NCBI RefSeq assembly: GCF_029894125.1
Contig: NZ_JARXYZ010000003.1
Location: forward strand, 372,001-436,000
Direction: 5' to 3'
DNA: 64,000 nt
Source of the DNA: Kitasatospora sp. MAA19
Lineage (GTDB): Bacteria > Actinomycetota > Actinomycetes > Streptomycetales > Streptomycetaceae
In this document: positions 48,657 to 57,486 of the stretch, in pieces
Position numbering within the stretch: position 1 is the first letter of the stretch
Layout of the letters: every line of letters starts with the position of its first letter
Made by a program: the position numbers and the translations under genes
The notes under the pieces: model-generated
What the model saw: only the letters and a program-made list of their open reading frames with translations
Told to the model about the DNA's origin: nothing
Databases searched by the model: none

Positions 48657-49736
48657 TTGACAGCTCCCGCACGCGTCTGGTTCAACCGCACCTACGCCGA
48701 GAACATCTTCTTCATCGAACAACTCCGCACCGCCCCGCGCCCGGTGACGGTCCACGCGACCCACGCCGACCCCGACTCCCCGATGCTCGCCGCCGCCGAC
48801 CACGGCACCCTGGAACCCGCCGACCTGCCCGCCGACGCCTACGTCGGCTACGCGCTCGACTACTGCGCCCGGCACTCCATAACCGTCTTCCTGCCGCAGC
48901 TCCACCAACTCGCCATCGCCCTCGCCAGGCCCGAGTTCGAGGCGATCGGCACCACCCTGCTCTGTCCCCCCGCCACCGCGATCGCCACGTACGCCAGCAA
49001 GGCCGACGGCTACCGCGCGATCGCCGCCGCCGGGCTGCCCACCCCGCCCTGGTGGCGGGTCCGCACCGCCGACGAACTGCTCGACGCCGTCGACCGGATC
49101 GAGGCCGCCGGGCACACCGCCTGCCTCAAGCCCACCACCGGCGCGGGCGGAGCGGGCTTCCGGGTGCTCACCCGGGAGCCGTACGGGCCTCGGCGGCTGA
49201 ACGGCTGGGACCACCGGGTCCAGGTCGAGCAGGTGGCCACCGCCCTGTCCGCCCGACCGGGTCCGGGGAATGCCGGGATCGACCCGGTCGACCTGCTGGT
49301 GATGCCCTACCTGGACGGGCCGGAGGTCTCGGTGGACTGCCTCGCCGACCGGGACGGCCGCCCGCTCACCGTGGTCGGCCGCACCAAGGAGGGCCGGCGC
49401 CGGGGCTTCACCACCGACGCGCGGTACCTGGAGCCGGTCCGGCAGCTGGTCCGGGCGAGCGGGATGGCGTACCTGTCCAACGTCCAGTTCCGCGAACTGG
49501 CCGGGCGGCCGGTGGTGATCGACGTCAACACCCGGCCCGCCGCCGGGCTGCACCAACTGCGGTTGTGCGGCCTCAACCTGCCCTGGGAGGCCGTACGGCT
49601 GGCGCTCGGTGAACGGCCGGAGCCCACGGGGGTGGAGCCGGACGTGCACGGCGTCGAGTACACGCTGGTCTCGGGCATCCAGCCGGTGCGGCCGCGCCGG
49701 GCGCCGAGCGTGGTCTCCCTGGTGCGGCAGCGGTAG
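48657..49736 (+). CDS. ATP-grasp family enzyme
   Basis: A 359-aa carboxylate-amine/thiol-ligase-like ATP-grasp protein. ATYASKADGYRAIAAAGLPT opens the ATP-grasp region; CLKPTTGAGGAGF is the ATP-binding glycine loop, LLVMPYLDGPEVSVDCLADR the central strand pair and VVIDVNTRPA the metal-binding end. The substrate is unknown. TTG at 48657 has GGGGAGG five bases upstream, the best ribosome site in the region, so I prefer it to ATG at 48639. It is divergent from eshA and may or may not be related. Confidence 0.85.
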   Translation: MTAPARVWFNRTYAENIFFIEQLRTAPRPVTVHATHADPDSPMLAAADHGTLEPADLPADAYVGYALDYCARHSITVFLPQLHQLAIALARPEFEAIGTTLLCPPATAIATYASKADGYRAIAAAGLPTPPWWRVRTADELLDAVDRIEAAGHTACLKPTTGAGGAGFRVLTREPYGPRRLNGWDHRVQVEQVATALSARPGPGNAGIDPVDLLVMPYLDGPEVSVDCLADRDGRPLTVVGRTKEGRRRGFTTDARYLEPVRQLVRASGMAYLSNVQFRELAGRPVVIDVNTRPAAGLHQLRLCGLNLPWEAVRLALGERPEPTGVEPDVHGVEYTLVSGIQPVRPRRAPSVVSLVRQR

Positions 49737-49773
49737 CCGGGGGCGCTATGGCCGGTCTCGGGTGGCAGCGGCG

Positions 49774-49822
49774 GCCCGGGCGGGCACGACCGCGGGCCTT
49801 GCCTGGCAGCGCCCGCCCGGGC
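49774..49822. terminator. Terminator between ATP-grasp and ogt genes
   Basis: A 12-bp stem GCCCGGGCGGGC with a 25-nt loop between convergent genes. Confidence 0.6.
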
Positions 49823-49827
49823 TGCCG

Positions 49828-50355
49828 CTACAGCGGGCCGTTCCAGTCGAGGGTCGGCTCCAGCACCCCCTCCAGGGTGAGCAGCCAGCGCTTCACGTCG
49901 ATCCCCACCCGGCCGCCGCCGAAGCCGCCGATCCCGTCCGCCGCCACCACCCGGTGGCAGGGCACCAGCAGGGCGACGGGGTTGGCGGCCATCATCTGGC
50001 CGACCGTCCGCGCCGCCAGGCCGGGCTCGGCCACGTCCTCGAACACCCCGCTACGGGCGGCCAGTTCGCCGTAGGTGATGGTCCGGCCGTACGGCACCTC
50101 CTGCCAGAGCGTGCGCAGCACGGTGCGGTGCGGCCCGGAGCTCAGGCTCCAGTCGATCGGCAGGCCCAACTCGTGGCTGCGGCCCGCCAGATAGGCGCCG
50201 ATCCGCTCCCGGACAGCGGCGGTCTTCGACGCGTCGGTGCACGGCGGCAGCTCGCCGTCCCGGCCGCCGTACCCGGCCGCCGCCACGCCCAGCGGCGTCA
50301 CGGCGATGTGCATCGGACCGCTGGGTAGCGGTGTCTCCACGGTCAGCCAGGACAT
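49828..50355 (-). CDS. ogt: Methylated-DNA--protein-cysteine methyltransferase
   Basis: A 175-aa suicide DNA repair protein that takes alkyl groups from O6-alkylguanine. The acceptor Cys is in LLVPCHRVV and the helix-turn-helix wing in TYGELAARSG. The N-terminal part is short and Ada-independent. ATG at 50355 has little ribosome site; an in-frame GTG at 50373 (G-rich upstream) is an alternative giving six more residues. Confidence 0.92.
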   Translation of the reverse strand: MSWLTVETPLPSGPMHIAVTPLGVAAAGYGGRDGELPPCTDASKTAAVRERIGAYLAGRSHELGLPIDWSLSSGPHRTVLRTLWQEVPYGRTITYGELAARSGVFEDVAEPGLAARTVGQMMAANPVALLVPCHRVVAADGIGGFGGGRVGIDVKRWLLTLEGVLEPTLDWNGPL

Positions 50356-50510
50356 CGACCAGGACTGCGGCACGCTCGGGCCCCCACCCTCCGCCGGGCC
50401 GGCCGCCGGCCATCCCGGCGCCCGCAGGGCGTTCGCGACCCGTCCGCCCCGCGCGCCATCGTACGGCGGGCGGCGCGGCGCCTCGTCGGCCTCGCCCGGC
50501 ACCGGGACCG

Positions 50511-50744
50511 TCAGAGCCGCCCCTTCAGCTCGGCCGCGAGCGCCCGGGACCAGTGCGACAGCTCGGCGCGGTCCGGCGCCCGGCCCTCGCACAGCAGGGT
50601 GAGCTGGGCGTCGTTGATCCGGTTCGGCCCCGGGATCTCCAGCAGGTACGCCAGCTCCGCCAGTACGGTGGCGAGGCGCTCGGCGTCCGTGTGGTCCAGA
50701 GTGACCGCGGACTCGTGGTGGCTGATGGTGAGCGAACCGGGCAT
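50511..50744 (-). CDS. 77-aa small protein
   Basis: A short gene starting ATG at 50744 with GGAGGAGG five bases upstream, a very strong ribosome site. The product is acidic and helical (ERLATVLAELAYLLEIPG), with no Cys and no membrane segment. It ends 155 bp from the ogt start. No family recognised; the clean ribosome site and codon pattern support a real gene. Confidence 0.7.
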   Translation of the reverse strand: MPGSLTISHHESAVTLDHTDAERLATVLAELAYLLEIPGPNRINDAQLTLLCEGRAPDRAELSHWSRALAAELKGRL

Positions 50745-50959
50745 GGCAACCTCCTCCGTCCACCCCCGCACCCTCCACGGTACGACCGGCCCGGCCGCCG
50801 TGCCCGCCACAGGGCTGTGGGGGTGCGGCGGCCGGGCGGGGCAGCGCTCCGGGGCCGGCCGGGGCCGGTGCGCGGTGGGCCGCACCGGGGGCCGGGGGTG
50901 CGCCCCGGAGCCGTTCGGGGGGCGGGTCGGGGGCGGGCCTCGCCGCGGCCGCCCCCCTC

Positions 50960-51018
50960 CCTGGGACGCTCGCCCTTCCTGGGACGCTCGCCCGTCCTGC
51001 TTCCTGGGGCGCTCGCCC
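50960..51018. repeat. Three copies of a 16-bp unit downstream of the MFS gene
   Basis: CCTGGGACGCTCGCCC at 50960 and 50978, with a one-base variant at 51003. They sit just past the MFS stop. Nothing else is seen in the 280-bp gap. Confidence 0.7.
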
Positions 51019-51024
51019 GTCCGG

Positions 51025-52338
51025 TCAACGCTCCCGCTCGCCGTGATGTTCGCCCTCCCGGCCACCGTCCCCCTCCCAGCGGCGGTTCCGTACCGCTGGA
51101 ACCGCCAACACCACGGCGCAGGAGGCGAGTTGCCAGACCGCGCCGAGCAGCAGGACCTTCTCCACCCCGATCCGACCGGCCACCGGACCGGCCGCGGCCA
51201 GCCCGAGCGGTCCCAGGACGAACGCGCCCAGCGCCCCGAAGGAGTTGACCCGGCCGAGCACCTCCGGCGGTACCCAGTGCTGCATCGTCGTGCTGAACAG
51301 CGTCCCGCAGACCGCCGAACCGCCGCCCGCCACCAGCGCGCCGGCAACCACCCACGGCAGCGGCGCGCCGGCCGCCAGCGCGCCGGAGGGCAACGCCCAA
51401 CCCAGCGTGGCCACGGTGGCCACCGCGAGCGGTCGGCCGGGCCGGCGCCCGAGCATCAACAGCCCGCCCAGCACCGCACCGACGCCGTACACACCCATCA
51501 CGAGGCCCCAGGCGCGGGCGCCGCCGAGCTCCTGCCGCGCGGTGAGCGGGCCGAGGACCAGGAAGGGCGCCCAGACCAGCAGGTTGAACAGCCCCATGTG
51601 CGCCGTGGTGATCCAGAACCACGGCCGGGAGGCGAACTCCGACCAGCCCGCCCGCAGGTCGGCGAGCATCGACTCCTCACCGCCGTCCGCGTTCGCCACC
51701 CGCGCGGGCAGCCTGAGCCTGGCCAGGGCGAACGCGCCGACGCCGTACGTCACCGCGTCGACCAGCAGCACCGCCGCCGGACCCTGAGCCGCCGTCACCA
51801 GACCGGCCACCGTGGGACCGGCCACCGTGGTCACCGAACGGGACAGCCCCAGCAGGGAGTTCGCATCCGCCAGGAGCTCCTTCCGACTCACCAGGTCGGG
51901 CACGATCGCCCCGAGGGCCGGCAGGAACAGCCCTTCGCCGAGCCCCCACAAGGCCACCAGCACGACCATCGCCCAGAGCGGCGCCCGCCCGGCCACCAGC
52001 AGCGCGGCGAACACCGCCTGGACGAGCCCGCGCACGACGTCCGAGCCCAGCATCACCCGGCGGCTGCCGAACCGGTCCGCGATCACCCCGCCGGCCAGCA
52101 GCACCAGCACCACCGGCAGGATCCGGGCCGCCATCACCCACCCCAGGTCGGTCCCGCTGCCACCGCCGTCGAGCACCGCGAAGGCCACCGCCACCGGCGC
52201 CATCGAGGAGCCGAGGAGGGAGGTCGAGTAGCCGACGAAGAACCATGTGAAGTCGCGCTCGCCCAGCACGGCGAGCCGGTCTCCCAGCCGCCTCCGGCGG
52301 GCCGGGATCCGTTCCGTATCCACTGCCATGGGCGGCAA
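51025..52338 (-). CDS. MFS transporter
   Basis: A 437-aa 12-segment major facilitator of the group that includes enterobactin and macrolide exporters. Signatures: TWFFVGYSTSLLGSSMAPVA at the first helix, GGVIADRFGSRRVML (motif A), and LLGLSRSVTTVAGPTVAGLV. The start is probably TTG at 52338, five bases after GGAGG; ATG at 52329 would be 14 from the same site. It is divergent from the recombinase-like gene, with repeats between them. Substrate unknown. Confidence 0.87.
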   Translation of the reverse strand: MPPMAVDTERIPARRRRLGDRLAVLGERDFTWFFVGYSTSLLGSSMAPVAVAFAVLDGGGSGTDLGWVMAARILPVVLVLLAGGVIADRFGSRRVMLGSDVVRGLVQAVFAALLVAGRAPLWAMVVLVALWGLGEGLFLPALGAIVPDLVSRKELLADANSLLGLSRSVTTVAGPTVAGLVTAAQGPAAVLLVDAVTYGVGAFALARLRLPARVANADGGEESMLADLRAGWSEFASRPWFWITTAHMGLFNLLVWAPFLVLGPLTARQELGGARAWGLVMGVYGVGAVLGGLLMLGRRPGRPLAVATVATLGWALPSGALAAGAPLPWVVAGALVAGGGSAVCGTLFSTTMQHWVPPEVLGRVNSFGALGAFVLGPLGLAAAGPVAGRIGVEKVLLLGAVWQLASCAVVLAVPAVRNRRWEGDGGREGEHHGERER

Positions 52339-52427
52339 GTCTGCCTCCGGGCGGGAGTGGCGTTCAAGGGTTTCCGGGGAAAAGTTGAGCCTTTTGGCCT
52401 CAATATTTCCGACCGCGCCAACTGCCG

Positions 52428-52517
52428 CAGTAAACATCACCATTCATGGCCATTCACCTGCGATTTACTGCACCTGATGAGTATGCTCTGGGTGGCCGAT
52501 CCCAGCCGATTTACTGC
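52428..52517. repeat. Three copies of TTTACTGC between MFS and recombinase-like genes
   Basis: TTTACTGC occurs at 52464-52471 and 52510-52517 (both within an 11-bp CGATTTACTGC) and inverted as GCAGTAAA at 52428-52435. The spacing, 28 and 38 bp, and location in the divergent gap suggest protein-binding sites. Confidence 0.6.
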
Positions 52518-52520
52518 GGA

Positions 52521-53318
52521 ATGAGTCCCGACATGGCAGAGCTTCCCCCGGTCGAGTACGCCGTTGCCGTCGAGCGCTACCTGGCCGCCTCCGGGCTCGC
52601 CGAAGGCTCCCGCCGGATCTATCGGATCGCCCTGAACACCTGGGCCTGGGCCCTCGCCGACCGCCCCGCCCCCACCGGCCCCGAACGGCGGCGCGCCCGG
52701 CCGCCCGTCCTCCCCCTCGCCCTGCTCGACCACCCGGACGCCGCCCACCGCCTGCGCGCCGCCGCCGACCGCCGCAGCGCCGACACCGACCCGCGCACGC
52801 TCAACCGCGAACTCTCCACCCTGCGCGCCGCCGTGGCCTGGTGGCGGGCCCAACACTGGCTCGACGGCGACCCGACCACCGACCTGCACCCCCGCTCACG
52901 GCCCGAACCGGCCACCACCCCCCTGACCCCCGACGACCTCCGCGCCCTCTTCGCCCTCCGCGCACCCCTGCGCGAACAGGCGCTCTGGCACCTGCTCCAC
53001 GAGTCCGGCGCCGCCATCGAAACCGTCCTCGCGCTGAACACCGACGACCTCGACCTGCCCCGCCGCCGCACCCTCCCCCGGCCCGGCCGCACCACCGTCC
53101 ACTGGCAGACCGGCACCGCCCGCCTACTCCCCCTGCTCACCGCCGGCCGCACCACCGGCCCGCTCTTCCTCACCGACCGCCGCGCCCCCGCCGGCACCCC
53201 CACCACCGACCGCTGCCCCCACACCGGCCGCGCCCGCCTCTCCTACCGCCGCGCCGCCGAACTCTTCACCACCCACACCCCCGGCTGGACCCTGCGCCAG
53301 CTCCGCCCACCCCACTGA
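52521..53318 (+). CDS. Tyrosine-recombinase-like protein lacking catalytic residues
   Basis: A 265-aa protein with the core-binding domain of tyrosine recombinases (AVAVERYLAASGLAEGSRRI) and part of the catalytic fold (LTPDDLRALFALRAPLREQA). The Arg of the first catalytic box is replaced (LLHESGAAIETVLAL instead of a G-x-R pattern). The second box is reduced to TLRQLRPPH just before the stop, so the His and the nucleophilic Tyr are missing. It cannot recombine DNA as written but could still bind it. ATG at 52521 is tentative. It abuts the tRNA-derived repeat at 53400. Confidence 0.7.
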   Translation: MSPDMAELPPVEYAVAVERYLAASGLAEGSRRIYRIALNTWAWALADRPAPTGPERRRARPPVLPLALLDHPDAAHRLRAAADRRSADTDPRTLNRELSTLRAAVAWWRAQHWLDGDPTTDLHPRSRPEPATTPLTPDDLRALFALRAPLREQALWHLLHESGAAIETVLALNTDDLDLPRRRTLPRPGRTTVHWQTGTARLLPLLTAGRTTGPLFLTDRRAPAGTPTTDRCPHTGRARLSYRRAAELFTTHTPGWTLRQLRPPH

Positions 53319-53350
53319 AGACGCCACCGGCCCGGCCCACCAACGAAAAC

Positions 53351-53375
53351 GCCCCGGACTGACCCGACCCGGGGC
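53351..53375. terminator. Hairpin left of the tRNA-derived repeat
   Basis: A 7-bp stem GCCCCGG with an 11-nt loop. It follows the recombinase-like gene and, read on the minus strand, follows the tRNA 3' fragment, so it is probably the original tRNA-Thr terminator left behind by the insertion. Confidence 0.55.
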
Positions 53376-53399
53376 ACTCCCACCAACCACTCCTCACAC

Positions 53400-53444
53400 A
53401 GAGCCCCCTGTCGGGTTCGAACCGACTACCCCCGCTTTACAAGA
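53400..53444. repeat. Distal attachment-site repeat (3' fragment of tRNA-Thr)
   Basis: 45 bp identical to 61447-61491 except at 53427. It runs from the discriminator base through the anticodon loop on the minus strand; the 5' half of the tRNA is absent here. Confidence 0.85.
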
Positions 53445-53647
53445 CGAACTCGGATCATGACGGGGTGTGACGCCTGATGTCGTGTGGCGCTGAACCTGCA
53501 GGTCAGCGCCACACGGCCGACTACGTGATCCGCCTCCAGATGGCCCCTGCCGCCCCGTCCGCTCACGCAGAGAACTCGCAGACCCGCTACCGAGGAAGGG
53601 ACGTCCGCCCGCGACGTTGTGCGCTCTGGCCTACGACAGCACCATGA

Positions 53648-53884
53648 TCAGTCACGAATCCTGGGGCGAGCTCCCCCACGCTGCCTTCTGATCCGTTCAA
53701 CGAGGGCCACCAACACCGGTGCCAGCGCCTTGACAGCAAGAAGCCGATGGCTTCGGGCTACCGATAGAACCAAGATGACGATGGTGCCGCAGATGAGCGC
53801 CACCAGTGTGACAACCACTGCACCGAGAAGCCACTGCCCTCCTGCAGCCATGTGCATGCAGACCAGATCTGCGGCCATTCCCAC
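53648..53884 (-). CDS. 78-aa small membrane protein
   Basis: GTG at 53884 with AAGGAG at proper distance. One strong hydrophobic segment (LLGAVVVTLVALICGTIVILVL) is followed by a basic Arg-rich tail. It is divergent from the unknown gene at 53955 and lies just inside the left end of the island. No family recognised; small one-pass proteins are common in actinomycete mobile elements. Confidence 0.6.
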   Translation of the reverse strand: MGMAADLVCMHMAAGGQWLLGAVVVTLVALICGTIVILVLSVARSHRLLAVKALAPVLVALVERIRRQRGGARPRIRD

Positions 53885-53954
53885 GACATCTCCTTACCCA
53901 CCCGTTCTTCGGTCGACGGGCCTAGGATGGTTTGTCATCTTGAGGGGAGCCAAG

Positions 53955-55106
53955 ATGACAAACCTCCGTGCTGATGTCGAGAAGGCATTGGGTTGGCGGA
54001 TGTCCGACGCCATGTGGGAGGACCTCGCCGGAGACGGAGAGGCGATGAGCCAGCGCACCGACCGTGCGGCGGTCCGCCGGGAGCTTGTCACAGCCATCAA
54101 GCAGAGAATGGCCATATACGGGCACACTCCTGCCACTCGGGCGGACGGTCCAACCCCATCGATGCGGCCAACCACGGTTTCTGCTTCAGCGAGGATCGAT
54201 GCACTCTCTGCCATCTACGCGGCCTGGGCAAACAGTGACTCCAAGGTGGAGTGGTTTCGCCGCTCCTATTTGGTCCCCCAAGACACGCCAGAGTACGAAG
54301 CCTGGATAGCAGGGCGAGGCGACTACCCCGACTTTCAACTCCTCCCACCGGAAGACGTGAATCAGTGGATAATGGATCACTTCAATGCCGATTCCTCCGA
54401 CAGCAACGGAACCCGACACATCGAGGCCCTTCTTACTGCGCGCCGACCAAGCGAAAACCCCGTCGTCGATCTCTGGTACATTGCGAACCACCGCGAGTTG
54501 GCTCTGACGGTGGACTCTCGTTGGACCCTGGGGGATCTTGCCAAGATTTCCATGGACATTGCGGGCACCTACCAGTGGCGCCAATCAGAGGCGGCAACCT
54601 TCGTACTCACAGGACGACAACCCGAGGTGTTCGTTTACACGGGATCCGCATCTATTCTCCATGGCGCGACAGCCGCTTGCAGCCGCGTCACAATGACCCT
54701 TGATCCATTCCTCACGCCCGACCAAGTGGCAGACATTTACAGTCGACTCAAGGCCCGGCTCCATTCAGGCCCTATCAAATCACTGTCAGAGAAGCACTAC
54801 CGACTCGCCCAACATATCGGGCCGCACGTAGCCTCCCGCGTCGACCATCCACGGCGGACTGGCAGGACAGGCCGTCCACTGCAGGCAGGCCCGACCGGAC
54901 TGGCTCATTTTATCGAGCCAGCAGACGGGGCCACTTGGCAGTCTCTGCGTCGAGATTGGAACAATCTATACGGGCACCGCACAGGCAGAGGCGGCAAAGC
55001 GTGGCACTACGACTACCAAAACCACGCCAACTTCATCCGCGATGCAAAGAAAGCATTTGAACGACTACTCTTTCCGCCTTGGAAGAGGCCGGATGAGTCA
55101 GAATAA
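53955..55106 (+). CDS. Unknown 383-aa island protein
   Basis: This gene stands out in base use: far more A and T in third positions than its neighbours, marking foreign origin. The ATG at 53955 has GGGGAG five bases upstream, and TAGGAT at 53923-53928 is a likely -10. The protein is soluble, begins TNLRADVEKALGWRMSDAMW, has a Trp/Tyr-rich middle and a basic segment (RVDHPRRTGRTGRPL) near residue 305. I recognise no family. A DNA-handling or defence role would fit the context but nothing shows it. Confidence 0.75.
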   Translation: MTNLRADVEKALGWRMSDAMWEDLAGDGEAMSQRTDRAAVRRELVTAIKQRMAIYGHTPATRADGPTPSMRPTTVSASARIDALSAIYAAWANSDSKVEWFRRSYLVPQDTPEYEAWIAGRGDYPDFQLLPPEDVNQWIMDHFNADSSDSNGTRHIEALLTARRPSENPVVDLWYIANHRELALTVDSRWTLGDLAKISMDIAGTYQWRQSEAATFVLTGRQPEVFVYTGSASILHGATAACSRVTMTLDPFLTPDQVADIYSRLKARLHSGPIKSLSEKHYRLAQHIGPHVASRVDHPRRTGRTGRPLQAGPTGLAHFIEPADGATWQSLRRDWNNLYGHRTGRGGKAWHYDYQNHANFIRDAKKAFERLLFPPWKRPDESE

Positions 55107-55127
55107 TCGCAATGGCGCCAGGGAATC

Positions 55128-55151
55128 GCCATGTCATTTTGCCGACATGGC
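55128..55151. terminator. Hairpin between the unknown gene and the island methyltransferase
   Basis: GCCATGTC pairs with GACATGGC across an 8-nt loop between convergent genes. Confidence 0.55.
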
Positions 55152-55154
55152 CCC

Positions 55155-55973
55155 TTACCGCCTGCAAGTCAGGATGCCACCACGGCACGTGATCTTGAAT
55201 GAGCCGTCCGCCTTGATGGCGCCAGCGGCGATCTCTGCGGCCCGGTCGACCGTCTCATGAAAAGGGACACCACACTGCTCGGCCCACGCTTCATAGGAAG
55301 CTAGGTGCGCGATAATCGGCGCCGGGTCAGTCACGTCAATGGTGCCTGGCAATCCCCGAACGCGGATCTCCTTGAACGCCGCCCGAAGGTAGCTCGGAGC
55401 TTTTTCCAGCGAGAAGCGTGAACTGAGGGAGACTCGCGCTGGTCCTTCGGGGATGCCCAGTACCTCGCCTGCAGCCCTGGCCCAGAGTTGACCGAGTTCT
55501 CGCTTATCCATATCGCTGTTGGTCGAGACCATTAGTACGCCACCAGGACGGAGGACTCGGGCCAACTCCTCGATAGTCGCCTCAATGTCGCCAACGTGGT
55601 ACAGCATGTGCAGGGCCAACACGGCGTCGGTGCTGTCGCCGGCGAAGGGCAGGGCCTGGGCGTCGGCCACCAGGACTGGCTTCTCGACGTCGGCGAGGAT
55701 GCCCGCTGAGATGTCCATCCCGACGACCTGAAGGTCTGGGCGGTCCCTGTGCAGACGGCTGACGAACTTGCCGTTGCCGCAGCCGACGTCGATGACGGTG
55801 CCGCTGGTGTTGGCCAGCTCCTCGACGACGATCCCGGGCAGGTCGTACTGCGGCTGTTGCCACCGGTAGATGGACTGGCGGGCGGCCAGGTGGCGTCCGT
55901 CGGCGTAGGCCCTGTTCGCGAGGATCGTCTTGTCGGCGACTGCGGCGTCCTGCTGTGCGGTGTTGCTCGTCAC
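55155..55973 (-). CDS. Class I SAM-dependent methyltransferase (island)
   Basis: A 272-aa methyltransferase with motif I VIDVGCGNGKF, the acidic VVGMDIS, motif ADAQALPF, and LRPGGVLMVSTN. The N-terminal region (RQSIYRWQQPQYDLPGIVVE) is like small-molecule methyltransferases. GTG at 55973 overlaps the stop of the upstream regulator gene (GTGA), so the two are cotranslated. Its GC content is intermediate. It could tailor the product of the divergent operon; whether the substrate is a peptide is inference. Confidence 0.85.
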   Translation of the reverse strand: MTSNTAQQDAAVADKTILANRAYADGRHLAARQSIYRWQQPQYDLPGIVVEELANTSGTVIDVGCGNGKFVSRLHRDRPDLQVVGMDISAGILADVEKPVLVADAQALPFAGDSTDAVLALHMLYHVGDIEATIEELARVLRPGGVLMVSTNSDMDKRELGQLWARAAGEVLGIPEGPARVSLSSRFSLEKAPSYLRAAFKEIRVRGLPGTIDVTDPAPIIAHLASYEAWAEQCGVPFHETVDRAAEIAAGAIKADGSFKITCRGGILTCRR

Positions 55974-57283
55974 TGTGGCAGCTCCGGCGGGTTCGTGAGT
56001 GCGGGTCGGGAGCAGGCTTCTCTGACATTCTCACGGAGGCTCAGGACGATCGGGGAGCCTGCGTGGGCGGGCTCGGCGAGACGAGTGCTCAGGGCCCGAA
56101 GTCGGGCAGAGATGCTCGCTGTTCGCCGGTCCGGCGCAGCGTCCAGCACCACCGAGAGCTTCTCCTGCACGCCGTCGAGATCGCCGTGGGCGAGGTGGGC
56201 GTTGGCGAGGTCGAGGCGGGCGGCCAGCAGGTCACCGGAGGACTGCTCCTGCCGCGGTGCGGACTGATACAAGGCGATGGCCCTGGAGGACGCCTCGATG
56301 GCGCGGTTCACATACGACCGGCTGCCCAAGGCCAGGAGGGCGGTGCCGGCGTAGGTCCACTGCTTGGCCTCGGGAAACGTGAACACGCCGGGAAGATCCA
56401 CGGCGGCTGCTGTGCTCCGCGCCACCGCGGCCGCTTCCACGGCCCGTAGCGCGCTCGCGCTGTCGCCGAGCGCGGCGGTGGCCCGTGCTTCGAGGCTGAG
56501 CAGGCGGGCGGCGATCGTCCCGCTGTCCGCGTACGGCAGTCCGGCTCTGGCCAGCTCGGCGGCCTGGCGGTGGTCCTGCTGCCAGTAGGCGATCAGGGAC
56601 TGGACGGATCGGATCCAGGCCCGGAGACCGTTGTGGCCGGCTGACTCCGCGCAGCGCCAGGCCGTTCGCGAATGGGTAGCCGCAGCTGCGTACTGGCCGA
56701 GGTCGAGGGCGACATGGGTGGCCAGGCCACAGAGGCGTCCGGCCTGCAGGTAGAGATGGCTTGTCTGGTAAGGGTGTTGGCGGCCTTGGAGTAAGTCGAA
56801 CACTCCTCGCCGGAGGGTTCCGATGTCGTGAAAGAGCTCGGACACCGGCTTGCTCACGTAGTCCCCTGCCAGCCTCGCGATGTCCGCGTCGATCTGTTCG
56901 AGCAGCATGTCGTCCACGTTGGAGGCGCTCGCGAAGCGAAGGAAGAGCGCGGACTCTGCCGAGTCGGCTGCCACCGCCACTACGAGATCGTTGTCGTGGT
57001 CCGTGCGCCGGGCAGGCACGGGAGTCGAGGCGTCGCCGACGCTGCTGGGCGGTGGAACTACTTCGGCGACTGCAGGGGGTGCTGCCAGCAGGTCGGCCAA
57101 CTGATCGACCGAGAGTTCCAGAGCGCGGGCGAGCTTCGGCCGCATCCAGGGTTGTGGGGCACCCCTACCGCTCTCCCATCGCCCCACGGTCGTACGGTCC
57201 ACGTCGAGGGCTTCAGCCAGGGATTCCTGGGTGTGGCCGACAGCCTCCCTGCGCTGTATCAGCCGGGACCTCCTGGATGCCAT
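55970..57283 (-). CDS. XRE-family regulator with TPR-like C-terminus
   Basis: A 437-aa regulator. The helix-turn-helix is at residues ~10-60 (HTQESLAEALDVDRTTVGRW). The rest is alpha-helical with TPR-like repeats (HSRTAWRCAESAGHN, AAELARAGLPYADSG, LDLANAHLAHGDLDG), typical of actinomycete regulators that sense peptides or small signals. The start is ATG at 57283 with GGAGG seven bases upstream. It is divergent from the cassette operon and overlaps the methyltransferase gene, so it is probably the local switch. Confidence 0.87.
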   Translation of the reverse strand: MASRRSRLIQRREAVGHTQESLAEALDVDRTTVGRWESGRGAPQPWMRPKLARALELSVDQLADLLAAPPAVAEVVPPPSSVGDASTPVPARRTDHDNDLVVAVAADSAESALFLRFASASNVDDMLLEQIDADIARLAGDYVSKPVSELFHDIGTLRRGVFDLLQGRQHPYQTSHLYLQAGRLCGLATHVALDLGQYAAAATHSRTAWRCAESAGHNGLRAWIRSVQSLIAYWQQDHRQAAELARAGLPYADSGTIAARLLSLEARATAALGDSASALRAVEAAAVARSTAAAVDLPGVFTFPEAKQWTYAGTALLALGSRSYVNRAIEASSRAIALYQSAPRQEQSSGDLLAARLDLANAHLAHGDLDGVQEKLSVVLDAAPDRRTASISARLRALSTRLAEPAHAGSPIVLSLRENVREACSRPALTNPPELPQ

Positions 57284-57486
57284 CCCGCGTCCTCCAGAAG
57301 TACGTCAGTTCGTCTGTAGCCATAACAGGCCTGGTCATGCCCAGGTTTGCAGCACGGATGCCTCGTTGCCGCTTCAATTCTGCTCTGGTTCACCGGCGTT
57401 GGAGACGGTTCCGTAGATACCTGCCGGGTGAATCCCGGCGCGAATCGGCCCGCTGCCGACCTCGTCCCGGTGAAAGGTCCGCGCTC

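Noticed and set aside
52521..53318. Active integrase of the tRNA-Thr island
   Set aside because: It lies outside the repeats and lacks the catalytic Arg of box I and the Tyr nucleophile.
53401..53460. Possible second tRNA gene
   Set aside because: Only the 3' half matches tRNA-Thr; the 5' half, D-arm and half of the anticodon stem are missing, so it cannot fold as tRNA. It is an attachment-site fragment.
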